Assembly: GCA_016125215.1 (NCBI GenBank)
Contig: WGMF01000005.1
Coordinates: 62,001-126,000 of the forward strand
DNA length: 64,000 nt
From: Phycisphaera sp.
GTDB lineage: Bacteria; Planctomycetota; Phycisphaerae; Phycisphaerales; Phycisphaeraceae
Direction of reading: 5' to 3'
Each line of letters begins with the position of its first letter. Position 1 is the first letter of the stretch. The notes under the pieces are model-generated. The model searched no databases. It worked only from the letters and a program-made list of their open reading frames with translations, and was not told the origin of the DNA. The position numbers were made by a program, and so were the translations under genes. Of this stretch, positions 51,135-59,282 are shown piece after piece.

Positions 51135-53411
51135 TCATTGGGTTTCACCGGGCGAGTCATCGACCAGCACCGCGGCGTCCTGCGACGGCTGGGTGTCGGT
51201 CTGCTGCGTCGAAGCGGACTCTGTAGCTGTGTTCTGCGAACCATCAGTGGCTTGAGCAGACTCGTCAGCCGAAGCCGCCGCGTCGTTGGCCGAGGCCGCC
51301 GACTCGGGCGCCTGAGCCGCGGCGTTCTCTTCCACCGCGTCGAGCACCTGCTGTGAAGCGTCGTCCTGCGCCTGGGCCTGAGGTTGTTCCTCGGTCACTT
51401 GCGTAGCGGGCTCATCGCCGGTCGCCTGGGCCGTGGCCTGGGCATCGCTCGCCGTGTCACCCGTGGCCCCGGCGGTCTGTTCCGCGGGGGCGGGGGTTGT
51501 GGCCGCGTCCTCGGTGGCGGGCGTCACCGCGGGAGCATCGGCTTCACTGACCTGTGCTTCGGTCTCGTCCGCGGGGGTGGCCTGCGTGTGTTCACCCGAA
51601 TCCAGGTGCTGTTGGATCAGGTTGTCCGCGGTGTGGTTGAGGATCGAGCGGTTGGGCCAGTAGATCTTTTCGCCCGTGAGTTTTTCACGCAGGGCCTGGC
51701 CCTCTTCGTATGCGGGGTCGAGGCTCAGCGCCATGTTCAGGCACCACAGGGCCTTGTCCTTGTCGCCCGATTCGTAGTACTTCATCGCGTCCTTCATGTG
51801 GGCGCGGACGAGCTTGGTGCGGGAGAAGGGCAAGAGGCCCTCGCGTGCGCCGGCCACGGCCCGCTCGACGGACTCGCTGGCCTTCTCGCCCTTGGCGTAG
51901 AGCGCGTGGTCCTTCATGATGGTCGTGGTCACGAGGAAGATCGTCTCGGTGCGCTTGACGGTGTCGTCCTGGCCCTTGAACGCGACGCCCACAAGAGGCA
52001 GGTCGCCAAGACCCGGAACCTGTCGGCGGGAGACGATGGTCGAGTCGGAGAAGAGGCCGCCGAGCACGACGGTCTGGCCGGACTCGATCATGATGTTGGT
52101 CGTCAGTTCCTGCGTCGTCTCGGAGGGGATGACGAAGTCACCCACGAGGTTGGTCTCACCGCTGCTGACGGAGGGACGCAGCTCGAGACGGATCATGTCG
52201 TCGTCACTGATAAACGGACGGACCGACAGTTGCGTGCCCGTGTCGAGGAACTCGACGGACTGGGTGGTGCTCGTGTCGGACGTCGTGGTGCTGATGTAGC
52301 CGATCTTGTCACCGACGAGGATCTGGGCCTTCTGGCGGTTGAGCACGAGCAGCTTGGGCTTGGCCACGACGGTGGTGTCGGTGACGGCGTCGAGCGCTTT
52401 GATGAAGGCGGCGACGGAGTTGGTGACGAAGCCGATCTTCGCGGTGGACGTGCCGGACTGCGTCAGGCCGGGGGTCGTCTGGAAGGCGGCGCCCTGGTCG
52501 CCCTTGACGCCCGCGGCCGCGGTGGCCAGGTCGGTCACGGCGTTGAACGGGTTGGTGAAGCTGTTGGCGGCAAAGTCGGCGAGAATGGTCATGTCGACGC
52601 CGAACGAGTTGCCCTCGTCCAGGTCGGCCTTGAGCACGGTGGCCTCGACCAGCGCCTGCTTGGGACGCACGTCGAGTTCCTTGAGCAGCTTGATGACCTC
52701 GTCCACGTTCTCGGGATAATCGGTGATGACGAGCGTGTCGGTGTTGGCAAACGACTTGGCGCCGCCGTCGGACTCGGAGGGCACAAAACCCTGGCCCACG
52801 TCGCCGCTGATCGCGATCTTGCCCACCGCCGAGAGCAGGGGCGAGACGAACGTCGAGGCGTCGGTCGCGGTGAGGTAGTTGAGGCGGTAGACCTGGTGCG
52901 TGACCTTGCGCTCAGCATCTTCGATGGTGCGCAGTTCGTCGGCGGTGTAGACGTAGATGAAGTTGCCCTTCTCGCGGTAGCCAAAGCCGTTGGTGTGCAG
53001 CACGGCATCGAGGGCTTCGTAGAAATCGACATCGTAAAGGTCCGCGGTGATCGTGCCTGCCACGTTTCGGCTGGCGACGAGGTTGCGCTGGCTCTGGATC
53101 GAGAGCAGCTGCAGGACCTTGGTCAGGTCCAGGTCCTTAACGTGCAGGTCGATCTTGCCAAAGGTGCTGACGTGGACCGCCTGGCCGGCGTTGGCGTCGC
53201 TGATGGCGGCGGCGGTGGCCTGGTCGGCGGTGGCCTTTTCAGGGGTGGCGTCGGCAAAGACACCGGCGGACCCTACCTGGGCCGACTCGGTCGCCTGTGT
53301 TGCCGGGACCTCCGGAGCCGATTCATCCGCCCCGAGTGCCGAGGAGGAATAAACCCACCCGGTGGTGCAAAAAAAAACAGCCGACGTAACCAGAAGCTTT
53401 CGATTAATCAT
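51135..53411 (-). CDS. Secretin with C-terminal TPR-like region and disordered tail
   Basis: The protein (758 residues from the ATG at 53411) has a signal peptide, an N-terminal secretin/TonB-like short domain (IDLHVKDLDLTKVLQLLSIQSQ), N-domain repeats (VYRLNYLTATDAS, DTLVITDYPENVDEV), and the secretin pore. The pore includes PKLLVLNRQKAQI, TGTQLSVRPFI and VPGLGDLPLVG. After it come a TPR-like stretch (MKYYESGDKDKALWCLNMAL) and a tail of about 140 residues rich in Ala, Gln, Thr and Glu. This tail is not part of usual PilQ. The start follows AAGGAG by 8 nt. It lies between the PilP-like gene and the TPR lipoprotein gene. Confidence 0.92.
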   Translation of the reverse strand: MINRKLLVTSAVFFCTTGWVYSSSALGADESAPEVPATQATESAQVGSAGVFADATPEKATADQATAAAISDANAGQAVHVSTFGKIDLHVKDLDLTKVLQLLSIQSQRNLVASRNVAGTITADLYDVDFYEALDAVLHTNGFGYREKGNFIYVYTADELRTIEDAERKVTHQVYRLNYLTATDASTFVSPLLSAVGKIAISGDVGQGFVPSESDGGAKSFANTDTLVITDYPENVDEVIKLLKELDVRPKQALVEATVLKADLDEGNSFGVDMTILADFAANSFTNPFNAVTDLATAAAGVKGDQGAAFQTTPGLTQSGTSTAKIGFVTNSVAAFIKALDAVTDTTVVAKPKLLVLNRQKAQILVGDKIGYISTTTSDTSTTQSVEFLDTGTQLSVRPFISDDDMIRLELRPSVSSGETNLVGDFVIPSETTQELTTNIMIESGQTVVLGGLFSDSTIVSRRQVPGLGDLPLVGVAFKGQDDTVKRTETIFLVTTTIMKDHALYAKGEKASESVERAVAGAREGLLPFSRTKLVRAHMKDAMKYYESGDKDKALWCLNMALSLDPAYEEGQALREKLTGEKIYWPNRSILNHTADNLIQQHLDSGEHTQATPADETEAQVSEADAPAVTPATEDAATTPAPAEQTAGATGDTASDAQATAQATGDEPATQVTEEQPQAQAQDDASQQVLDAVEENAAAQAPESAASANDAAASADESAQATDGSQNTATESASTQQTDTQPSQDAAVLVDDSPGETQ

Positions 53412-53488
53412 CCTCCACACTCCTTGGGCCATGGCCCGACCTCCACTTGGTGAATTCGATCCTTGAAAAACTGTTCCCTTGAAAACCC

Positions 53489-54037
53489 TTACATCTCCAG
53501 CTGCACCCGCAGCGATTCCTTCTCCACGATCACCCCGCGGGCCAGCACTTCGATAAGCTTGAATCCTTCGATCTCCTGTCCCACAAGCAGGACCTTTCCA
53601 TTGATTAGGGCCCACGGTCGGGCGCCGAGCACGGTGGACTGAAGCGTGAGCGACTTCTTCGCCTGGGCTTGCATGTCCGCCTCTCTGACTTCATCGGTCC
53701 TTTGCGGACCCAACTTTCCAGCCTCCGCCACCGCTTGGTTATCGAGCACTTTGGGGTAGCGGGTTGGGTCCCACGCAAAAAGATCACGGCCGGGATCGGC
53801 GGGGATCGTTACATCCACTACAACCCTCTTGACCGTCGCGGACCCCGCGTCGATCGGGTCGGGATTGACCACCGCCGAGGCCGCCGTCTTGGGTACCGCC
53901 AGCGCCGTCCGCGGGACCTGCTTGAGCAACAGCCGACCCCACAGCAACATGCCCACGCAAAGCAGGCCGACCATCATCGACAACTTTTTCTTGTCGGCGG
54001 TCAGTTGGCGGACGAGCTTGTTCTTCTTCATGTCCAT
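53489..54037 (-). CDS. PilP-like periplasmic protein
   Basis: The 182-residue product has an N-terminal cytoplasmic basic segment, a membrane helix (about 21-36), a Pro- and Ala-rich linker, and a C-terminal beta domain. The latter resembles the PilP/GspC HR domain: LTLQSTVLGARPWALINGKVLLVGQEIEGFKLIEVLARGVIVEK, given here in outline as positions 130-174. PilP links PilN-PilO to the secretin. Its position after pilO (3 bp gap) and before the secretin gene supports the assignment more than sequence does. Unlike PilP, it has a membrane anchor rather than a lipobox. Confidence 0.7.
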   Translation of the reverse strand: MDMKKNKLVRQLTADKKKLSMMVGLLCVGMLLWGRLLLKQVPRTALAVPKTAASAVVNPDPIDAGSATVKRVVVDVTIPADPGRDLFAWDPTRYPKVLDNQAVAEAGKLGPQRTDEVREADMQAQAKKSLTLQSTVLGARPWALINGKVLLVGQEIEGFKLIEVLARGVIVEKESLRVQLEM

Positions 54038-54040
54038 GCC

Positions 54041-54583
54041 TCAGCCTCCCTCCACGGACGAGAAAAACGCGCTCAACTCGATCTGCGCATCGACCAGACC
54101 GTCACCCTTGCCCGGCCGGCCCTCGGCCTGCACACGGTCCACCCGCACGACGCGGCGCATCGACTCGATCTTGTCCAGAAAGTCATACACCGCCGGGAAC
54201 GAGCCGCGGAACCGCAGCGTCACGGGGATCAGGCTGAAGTTGGCGTAGTTCACCGCGGAGCGCGTCTGCATCTCGCGGTCAAAGACGTTGTGGGACTCCA
54301 GGTCGTTGCTCAGTTGCTTGAGCAGGTCCGCCAGGTCGTCGCCCTCGGGGACGAATCGGCTCGATTCGCCCAGTTGCTGTTTGAGGTCGAGCACTTCCTG
54401 CGCCAAGCCCACGAGCGCCGCGGTGCTCTGGCGGTCCACGCCCATCTGGCGCTGGGCCGTCACCACGCGGTCGCGCAGCGCTTCCATCCGCTTGTGGTGG
54501 GGCATCCACAGGGCAAAGACAAACACGCAGCCCATGGCCACGAGCACGCCCAGGGTCTTGAACTGGTCTTTCTCAATCCGCAC
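54041..54583 (-). CDS. pilO: Pilus assembly protein PilO
   Basis: The 180-residue protein has one N-terminal membrane helix (about 10-27), a coiled-coil segment (30-75), and a ferredoxin-like periplasmic domain. That domain has LADLLKQLSNDLES, LIPVTLRFRGSFPAVYDFLDKIE and VRVDRVQAE. This matches the PilO family, which pairs with PilN in the inner-membrane alignment complex. It overlaps the end of pilN by 11 bp and is 3 bp from the PilP-like gene. Confidence 0.9.
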   Translation of the reverse strand: MRIEKDQFKTLGVLVAMGCVFVFALWMPHHKRMEALRDRVVTAQRQMGVDRQSTAALVGLAQEVLDLKQQLGESSRFVPEGDDLADLLKQLSNDLESHNVFDREMQTRSAVNYANFSLIPVTLRFRGSFPAVYDFLDKIESMRRVVRVDRVQAEGRPGKGDGLVDAQIELSAFFSSVEGG

Positions 54584-55301
54584 GGCTCACGCTCCCCGCA
54601 GAGGCCTGCGCTCGGTGGGTTGGATCGAACTTGTAATCCCGGTCCAGCGGCGCTTCGAGTTCGATGCTGAACTCCCGCGCGTTGTGGCCCTCGACCTGCG
54701 TCGGTCGGCTGTGGTGCATCTTGACGTTGATAAACAGCGGGTGCCCCGCGATCGCGCCGACGAGGTTGGCCACGTCCACGTCGTTGGGTGCCAGGCCGGT
54801 AAGCTCGATGTGGATCACGTCGCGGTCCTGTGCGGGGTTGTTGCTCCGGGCCTGCGCCTTGGCCGATTTGCCGCCGGCCGCCGACTTCGCCGCCGACTCG
54901 ATGGCGAGCTTCTGCTCCCTCGTCATGGGCTTGGGCCGATCGGTCCGTGTCTCGATGCGCGTCACCGTGATCTGGGACGGGAGTAATTGGCCGAGTGTGG
55001 CGATCACCTGCGTGGCGGCCAGAGGCTGCGCCAGTTCACGCTGGATGTTGACCTGGTGGATCAGGCTCTTGCGCTGGGCCTGGAGCTTCTGCATCTCGCC
55101 GACCTGTTGTCTGACGCTACGGGCCTCGGCTTCGACGCCCAACGTGTAATCGCGCAGTTGTCGGTAGCTGGCCAGCGTGCTGGCGAGGTAGCCCAGCATC
55201 ACCAGCGCGACGACGGCGATGAGCGCGAGCTGGCGGTAGACGCGCATGCGTCTGGCCTGTTGCTGGATGTAAGACCTGGGCAGGAAGTTGATGGGGTTCA
55301 T
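54573..55301 (-). CDS. pilN: Pilus assembly protein PilN
   Basis: The protein (242 residues) begins MNPINFLPRSYIQQQ, the conserved PilN segment that docks into PilM. A membrane helix (about 25-45) and a coiled coil follow, then a periplasmic alpha-beta domain with VIATLGQLLPSQITVTRIE and IHIELTGLAPNDVDVANLV. A Lys- and Ala-rich insert (about 140-160) is longer than in Pseudomonas. The ATG at 55301 overlaps the pilM stop by 4 bp; pilO overlaps its end. Confidence 0.93.
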   Translation of the reverse strand: MNPINFLPRSYIQQQARRMRVYRQLALIAVVALVMLGYLASTLASYRQLRDYTLGVEAEARSVRQQVGEMQKLQAQRKSLIHQVNIQRELAQPLAATQVIATLGQLLPSQITVTRIETRTDRPKPMTREQKLAIESAAKSAAGGKSAKAQARSNNPAQDRDVIHIELTGLAPNDVDVANLVGAIAGHPLFINVKMHHSRPTQVEGHNAREFSIELEAPLDRDYKFDPTHRAQASAGSVSRAD

Positions 55302-56449
55302 GCGGCACCCCGCTTTCTCGTGGCGGCAGATCGTGCCTCGCTCCGCATTGCCAAACCGGCCGCGACGCCCCACTCGCAGTGCGATTCACCCAAAACCTTT
55401 TCCACCGCCGAGCAGTCCACCCGCGTGAGCGGATCGCCCGTGGCAACTTCAACGCCAGCCTCTCCCGAGAGCAAACCGGGCAGACGCAGGTCGTACGCCT
55501 CGCCCCCGATGAGCAAGGCGGACTCCGGCCGTCGGCCACGGAACGTCACGCTGTAATACCGCAGGCACAACCCGATCTCGCGGGCAAGCTCGGTGATGGA
55601 CTCGCGCATCGCATCGTAGACCGCTCGCCGGATCGCGCCGTCGCGGTCGGTGGCGTTGGTCGTGTCCACGGCGGGGGAAACGTCCGAAGCCTGTGGCACC
55701 ACGCCGCGGTCTTTGCGTCGCAGTTCGCAGGCGTCGGCCAGGTCGATAGCCAACTTTTCTGCCACCGCGCGGTCCAACGCCTGGGCACCAACCTCGATGT
55801 TCTTGAAAAACACCACCCGCCCGTTGCGGACGATGAGCGCCTTCGTCGCGGCGTATCCGAAGTCGATCACGACCTGGGCCGCCGCGTCGGGGTCCAGCTC
55901 CGTGCCCGTGCTCAGACACCTGGCCAGCGCGCTGGGCACACACTCCACCGCGATGGGTTCAAGCCCCGCGGTGCTCAGCGCGAGCATGTGCTCATCGACC
56001 GCCTTGTGCGTGGCGGCAAGCAGGATGACTTCCTGGCGGATATCGTCGCCTTGACGGACCTCGCCGGCGTCGAAGAACTGCACCGCCGCCTTGTCCGCGC
56101 CGAGGTTCAATCGGTCGCTGGCCTCCCACTCGACCGCGGACTTGATCTCGTCGGCGGGCATGCGTGGCAGGCGGAGGTTCTTGTATTGGATTGCCGACGA
56201 CGGCAGCGACGTGACCACGCGCTTGCCGACAAACGGCCCGGAAGAAAGCATCTGCGCGATGATCTTGCCGATCGCCTTGGCGCGGTCCTCGCCCGCGGCC
56301 GGGAGGTCGGCGGGAAGCTCGTGCCGGGCGGCGGCGGTCGCGACAAACGGGCCGTCGCCCTGCGCGGTGCGCAGCTGCATCATGCGGATGCTGTGCGAGC
56401 CGAAGTCGATCCCGATCGGTTCCCTGGATTGTCCAAACCATCCTGGCAC
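55298..56449 (-). CDS. pilM: Pilus assembly ATPase-fold protein PilM
   Basis: The 383-residue protein has the actin-like fold of PilM: IGIDFGSHSIRMMQL, VTSLPSSAIQYKNLRLPRMP, AVEWEASDRLNL, VVIDFGYAATKALIV, and LLIGGEAYDLRLPGLL. It binds nucleotide and the PilN N-terminus at the cytoplasmic face. It overlaps pilN by 4 bp and lies 27 bp after the second pseudopilin gene. The C-terminus is basic and Ala-rich. It supports a true type IV pilus-type alignment complex rather than the GspL type of T2SS. Confidence 0.95.
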   Translation of the reverse strand: MPGWFGQSREPIGIDFGSHSIRMMQLRTAQGDGPFVATAAARHELPADLPAAGEDRAKAIGKIIAQMLSSGPFVGKRVVTSLPSSAIQYKNLRLPRMPADEIKSAVEWEASDRLNLGADKAAVQFFDAGEVRQGDDIRQEVILLAATHKAVDEHMLALSTAGLEPIAVECVPSALARCLSTGTELDPDAAAQVVIDFGYAATKALIVRNGRVVFFKNIEVGAQALDRAVAEKLAIDLADACELRRKDRGVVPQASDVSPAVDTTNATDRDGAIRRAVYDAMRESITELAREIGLCLRYYSVTFRGRRPESALLIGGEAYDLRLPGLLSGEAGVEVATGDPLTRVDCSAVEKVLGESHCEWGVAAGLAMRSEARSAATRKRGAA

Positions 56450-56476
56450 AACTGCGTCTCCTTACGCCGTGACCCC

Positions 56477-57040
56477 TCACGGCACGGGCGCGATGACCAC
56501 CCTTCCCGTAAAGGGCGAAACCGTGACGCGGTAGGTCACGTTGTCCGTCACGAGGTCGAGCGAGCCGCCCTGGGCCGGCGCGCCCAGCGCGTCGTACTCC
56601 ACGTATTTCTCGCCGCCGAAGTCCACGTTCTTGAGCCGAACGCCGGCGAATCGGCTGTCTTTGGAAAAGTTGATGACGTAGTTCCCGCTGCCCTGCGAGT
56701 CGCGCCACGAGGCCTGGAGCGTGTTGTCCTGGTCGTCGGTCATGCGGTAGCTGTTGCCGTCCACATCAAAGACCAGGCGGCGTGGGCGCTGCTGGGCGAT
56801 GGCTTCGTTCTGGGCGTAGAGCAGGTCGGCGATGACCATTCGGCCGGCGGCCTGCACCGTGAGCGTGCTGGACTTGAGCATCTGCGGCACGACCACCGCG
56901 CCGGCAATGCCGATGATCGCCACGACCACCAAAACCTCGATCAACGTAAAGCCCCCCCGCAAGCGTGTGACCACGTGACGACCGCTTGCCGGGGTGGGTC
57001 GGCTAAGGGTGGTCTCTCGCGTTGATGTCGGGGCGTACAT
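56477..57040 (-). CDS. Prepilin-type protein (GspH/FimT-like pseudopilin)
   Basis: The protein (187 residues from the ATG at 57040) has a prepilin signal, RLRGGFTLIEVLVVVAIIG, with the Gly before Phe and the Glu five residues after it. The leader is long (about 30 residues). The C-terminal part includes LLYAQNEAIAQQRPRRLVFD, typical of GspH/FimT pseudopilins. It would be cut and methylated by a prepilin peptidase, which is not encoded in the window. G-rich ribosome binding sequence precedes the ATG. It may cap the fibre. Confidence 0.88.
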   Translation of the reverse strand: MYAPTSTRETTLSRPTPASGRHVVTRLRGGFTLIEVLVVVAIIGIAGAVVVPQMLKSSTLTVQAAGRMVIADLLYAQNEAIAQQRPRRLVFDVDGNSYRMTDDQDNTLQASWRDSQGSGNYVINFSKDSRFAGVRLKNVDFGGEKYVEYDALGAPAQGGSLDLVTDNVTYRVTVSPFTGRVVIAPVP

Positions 57041-57099
57041 GGTGATCCTTCCCCCCTGGAGCATCCGTCCTGTTGAGGCTTCAACCGCCGTGTGGCCGT

Positions 57100-57366
57100 T
57101 TAGTTCTTGTCGGTTGCGCCTTCGATCCGAACCCGCGCTTCGCCGGACTTGAGCAGTTGGGTGAGCTGGTCAAACTTCTGGTTGAGCAGCTTGAGCTGAT
57201 CGATCATCTCTTTGCGTTGCGCCCCGCCGTCGGGAAGGCCGGCGGCCTGTGCGGTCGGGACGGTTTCAATCGAAGCCGGGCTTGTGGTCCAGAGCGTGTA
57301 GAGGTTGAGCGTGAGCAGGACCGCAATGACGGTCAGGACCGAGTTGAGGTAGCGCAGTGATCGCAT
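57100..57366 (-). CDS. Small single-helix membrane protein
   Basis: The 88-residue protein starts MRSLRYLNSVLTVIAVLLTL, a basic start followed by one membrane helix. After a short linker (SIETVPTAQAAGLPDGG) comes a predicted coiled coil (KEMIDQLKLLNQKFDQLTQLL) and a basic end. I do not recognise a family. The start is the ATG at 57366 with GGAG just upstream. It lies between the pilin gene and the pseudopilin gene in the pilus cluster, so a role in pilus assembly is a guess. Confidence 0.65.
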   Translation of the reverse strand: MRSLRYLNSVLTVIAVLLTLNLYTLWTTSPASIETVPTAQAAGLPDGGAQRKEMIDQLKLLNQKFDQLTQLLKSGEARVRIEGATDKN

Positions 57367-57445
57367 GGTGATTCTCCGTAAGCGTGTGAACGCCTCTGTG
57401 ACAACATCGACCAGAAACCGGCGCTGGTTAAGTCCGTTTGCAAAG

Positions 57446-57504
57446 CCCACACTCTCCGGGCGTGGGACCCACTTGGCGAGCGACCCACGACCGGAGACTG
57501 TGGG
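57446..57504. promoter_or_regulatory. Long-spaced inverted repeat downstream of pilin
   Basis: CCCACACTCTCCGG (57446-57459) and CCGGAGACTGTGGG (57491-57504) are reverse complements at 13 of 14 positions, separated by 31 bp. The element lies after the pilin terminator and before the small membrane protein gene. It could be an operator or a stem in the message leader. Confidence 0.5.
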
Positions 57505-57522
57505 CGTGCAACCGTCTTGCGT

Positions 57523-57556
57523 AAAAAGAATCACCCGGGCGGTGAGGCCCGGGTGA
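57523..57556 (-). terminator. Intrinsic terminator after pilin gene
   Basis: TCACCCGGGC at 57531-57540 pairs exactly with GCCCGGGTGA at 57547-57556 around a 6-bp loop. On the minus strand the stem is followed by TTCTTTTT. It lies 25 bp after the pilin stop, which would make pilin transcription partly independent of the downstream assembly genes. Confidence 0.8.
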
Positions 57557-57580
57557 CCGTGAATAGCTGGGGAGCGAGTG

Positions 57581-58033
57581 TTATTGCTTGGTCTGGTTGG
57601 CTTCATCGAAGCCTGCGGCGACGATCTTGCCACTGGCGGCGTTGTAGAACCAGCCACAGGTCTCGTCGGCGGCTGCGCCGGTGGGGTCGGTGTCGGTGTC
57701 AGCCCATGCCGCGACTTTGGTGGCCACGGTCGATGAGACGAAGGGGTTCTTCGGGGGGGCCTGCAGGTAGGGGCCAAAGCCACCGGACGCGACGGTCATC
57801 TCGTCCCAGTTGGTGGTCAGGGCCGAGGGGTAGTCGCCGCTGTGCTGAACCTGGTAGAGCTCGAGCTGCGAGCGGATGGTCTGCAGCATCGACACCAGGC
57901 TCGAGCTCTTGGCGCTCTCGCTGGCGTTGGTGAACTGCGGGATGACGATCGCGGCCAGGATGCCGAGGATCACAACGACGATCAGAATTTCAACGAGCGT
58001 GAAACCTTTGCGGACTGTTCGGGCTGCCAACAT
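57581..58033 (-). CDS. Type IV pilin / GspG-like major pilin
   Basis: The protein (150 residues from the ATG at 58033; an ATG at 58039 adds two) has a short basic leader and KGFTLVEILIVVVILGILAA with the pre-Phe Gly and Glu5. IPQFTNASESAKSSSLVSML follows, as in GspG and short planctomycete pilins. The globular part has a single Cys, so the classical pilin disulphide is absent. The AGGAG at seven nt before the ATG supports the start. A strong terminator follows, consistent with a highly expressed subunit. It heads the pilus cluster. Confidence 0.93.
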   Translation of the reverse strand: MLAARTVRKGFTLVEILIVVVILGILAAIVIPQFTNASESAKSSSLVSMLQTIRSQLELYQVQHSGDYPSALTTNWDEMTVASGGFGPYLQAPPKNPFVSSTVATKVAAWADTDTDPTGAAADETCGWFYNAASGKIVAAGFDEANQTKQ

Positions 58034-58365
58034 GTTCATTCTCCTCTGAAGTAAGACCGGCTACGTTTGCCTTTGTACGGGTCCCACGCGAACCCGACCT
58101 TTTTTTCTTTAGCCGCGGGGCAACAGGCCCACACGACATTACCGAATCACTCGTTTAACACGTCGGCTTCATCTCCAGCCGACTTAACCCGCCCGATCGG
58201 ATATTTCTTTCCACCCGTCGGGCACAGGCGTAAACAAACGATTCACGGGCACGCAATGCAAACGGTCGACACGCAAATACACCCCGCATCAACGGGGACG
58301 CCTTGCCCAGCCGTTAAGGGCGTCAGGGTTTAACACGCAAACGGGGTATCGCGTAGCGGATAAAC
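58034..58365 (-). promoter_or_regulatory. Pilin promoter and leader region
   Basis: These 332 bp between panC and the pilin gene hold no convincing ORF. On the minus strand the leader can form GTCGGCT/AGCCGAC (58162-58168 with 58177-58183) and CCCCG/CGGGG (58282-58286 with 58293-58297), the latter a weak terminator candidate for panC. A partial TTTAGCCGCGGGGC repeat and a T7 run lie near 58101-58125. I could not fit a cyclic-di-GMP riboswitch to it. Confidence 0.4.
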
Positions 58366-59229
58366 CTAATGCACGACGTGCAACACCGTGTTGTCTAATA
58401 ACCGGACCGGCCCGCAACGCGCCGCCACGAGCGCGACGACCTCCGGCGTGTGGGCCGGGTCGATGGTTTCGAGCTTCGCAAGCGTCTTGGCGTGGCGCAG
58501 CTCGGCGTAATCCACGACAAGGTGATAGGACGCAATGAACTGCCTCATGGCGGCCTCGACCACGCGCGGGTCGGCCTCGGCCACGTTGGGGTTCTCGACC
58601 ATCCGCCGGGCCTCGCACAGCGCACGGTAAAGCCCGACCGCGTGGGCGCGGTCTTCGGGCGAGAGGTAGGCGTTCCGGCTCGACAGCGCCAGGCCGTCGG
58701 GCTCACGCACGGTCGGGACGGCCTCGATCGCATAAGGCATCGCCAGGTCGCGCGCCATCGCTTCGACGATGCGCAGTTGCTGGTAATCCTTCTGCCCGAA
58801 GCAGGCCACGTCGGGGCTAACCATGTGTAAGAGCTTGGCGACCACCCGGCAGACCCCCGCGAAGTGCCCGGGCCGTTGCGCGCCTTCGAGGTCTCCGGCA
58901 AGGGCAGGCACACTCACGTCGCACGCCACGTCTCCGGGCGGGTAGACCTCTTCCACGTCCGGCGCAAAGACGCCGACCGCGCCGGCTTCACGTGCCATCT
59001 CGACATCCCGCGCAAAGGGCCGGGGGTAACGGGTGAAGTCTTCGTTCGGGCCGAACTGCGTCGGATTGACGAAGACACTGACGATCACGTGGTCAGCGAT
59101 ACGCCCGCCGTGCTCGATGAGCGCGACGTGACCGGCGTGCAGCGCCCCCATCGTCGGCACAAGCGCCACTCGCCCCCGCAACGCCCCGCGTGCCCGCCGA
59201 ACCGCCTCAACTGTTTTCGTTACCCACAT
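58366..59229 (-). CDS. panC: Pantothenate synthetase
   Basis: The 287-residue enzyme has the nucleotide-binding PTMGALHAGHVALI, SVFVNPTQFGPNEDF, the pantoate site FGQKDYQQLRIVE, and LSSRNAYLSPEDR. It joins pantoate and beta-alanine with ATP in coenzyme A synthesis. The length is normal. No panB, panD or panE gene is seen nearby. It starts at the ATG at 59229 and lies 53 bp after a glycosyltransferase gene in the same direction. Confidence 0.95.
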   Translation of the reverse strand: MWVTKTVEAVRRARGALRGRVALVPTMGALHAGHVALIEHGGRIADHVIVSVFVNPTQFGPNEDFTRYPRPFARDVEMAREAGAVGVFAPDVEEVYPPGDVACDVSVPALAGDLEGAQRPGHFAGVCRVVAKLLHMVSPDVACFGQKDYQQLRIVEAMARDLAMPYAIEAVPTVREPDGLALSSRNAYLSPEDRAHAVGLYRALCEARRMVENPNVAEADPRVVEAAMRQFIASYHLVVDYAELRHAKTLAKLETIDPAHTPEVVALVAARCGPVRLLDNTVLHVVH

Positions 59230-59282
59230 GGACTAGGTTCCTACATCAGACGTTAAACATCACACATCAGACATCTCTTCCC

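Noticed and set aside
51384-53453. Open frame of 689 codons antisense to the secretin gene
   Set aside because: It is a mirror of the secretin codons, rich in Gly, Val and Arg, with no domain and no ribosome binding site. It is not considered a gene.
58040-58110. Cyclic-di-GMP riboswitch before the pilin gene
   Set aside because: A GGCAAACG stretch resembles part of the GEMM-I core, but the second conserved segment and the tetraloop-receptor hairpins could not be found.
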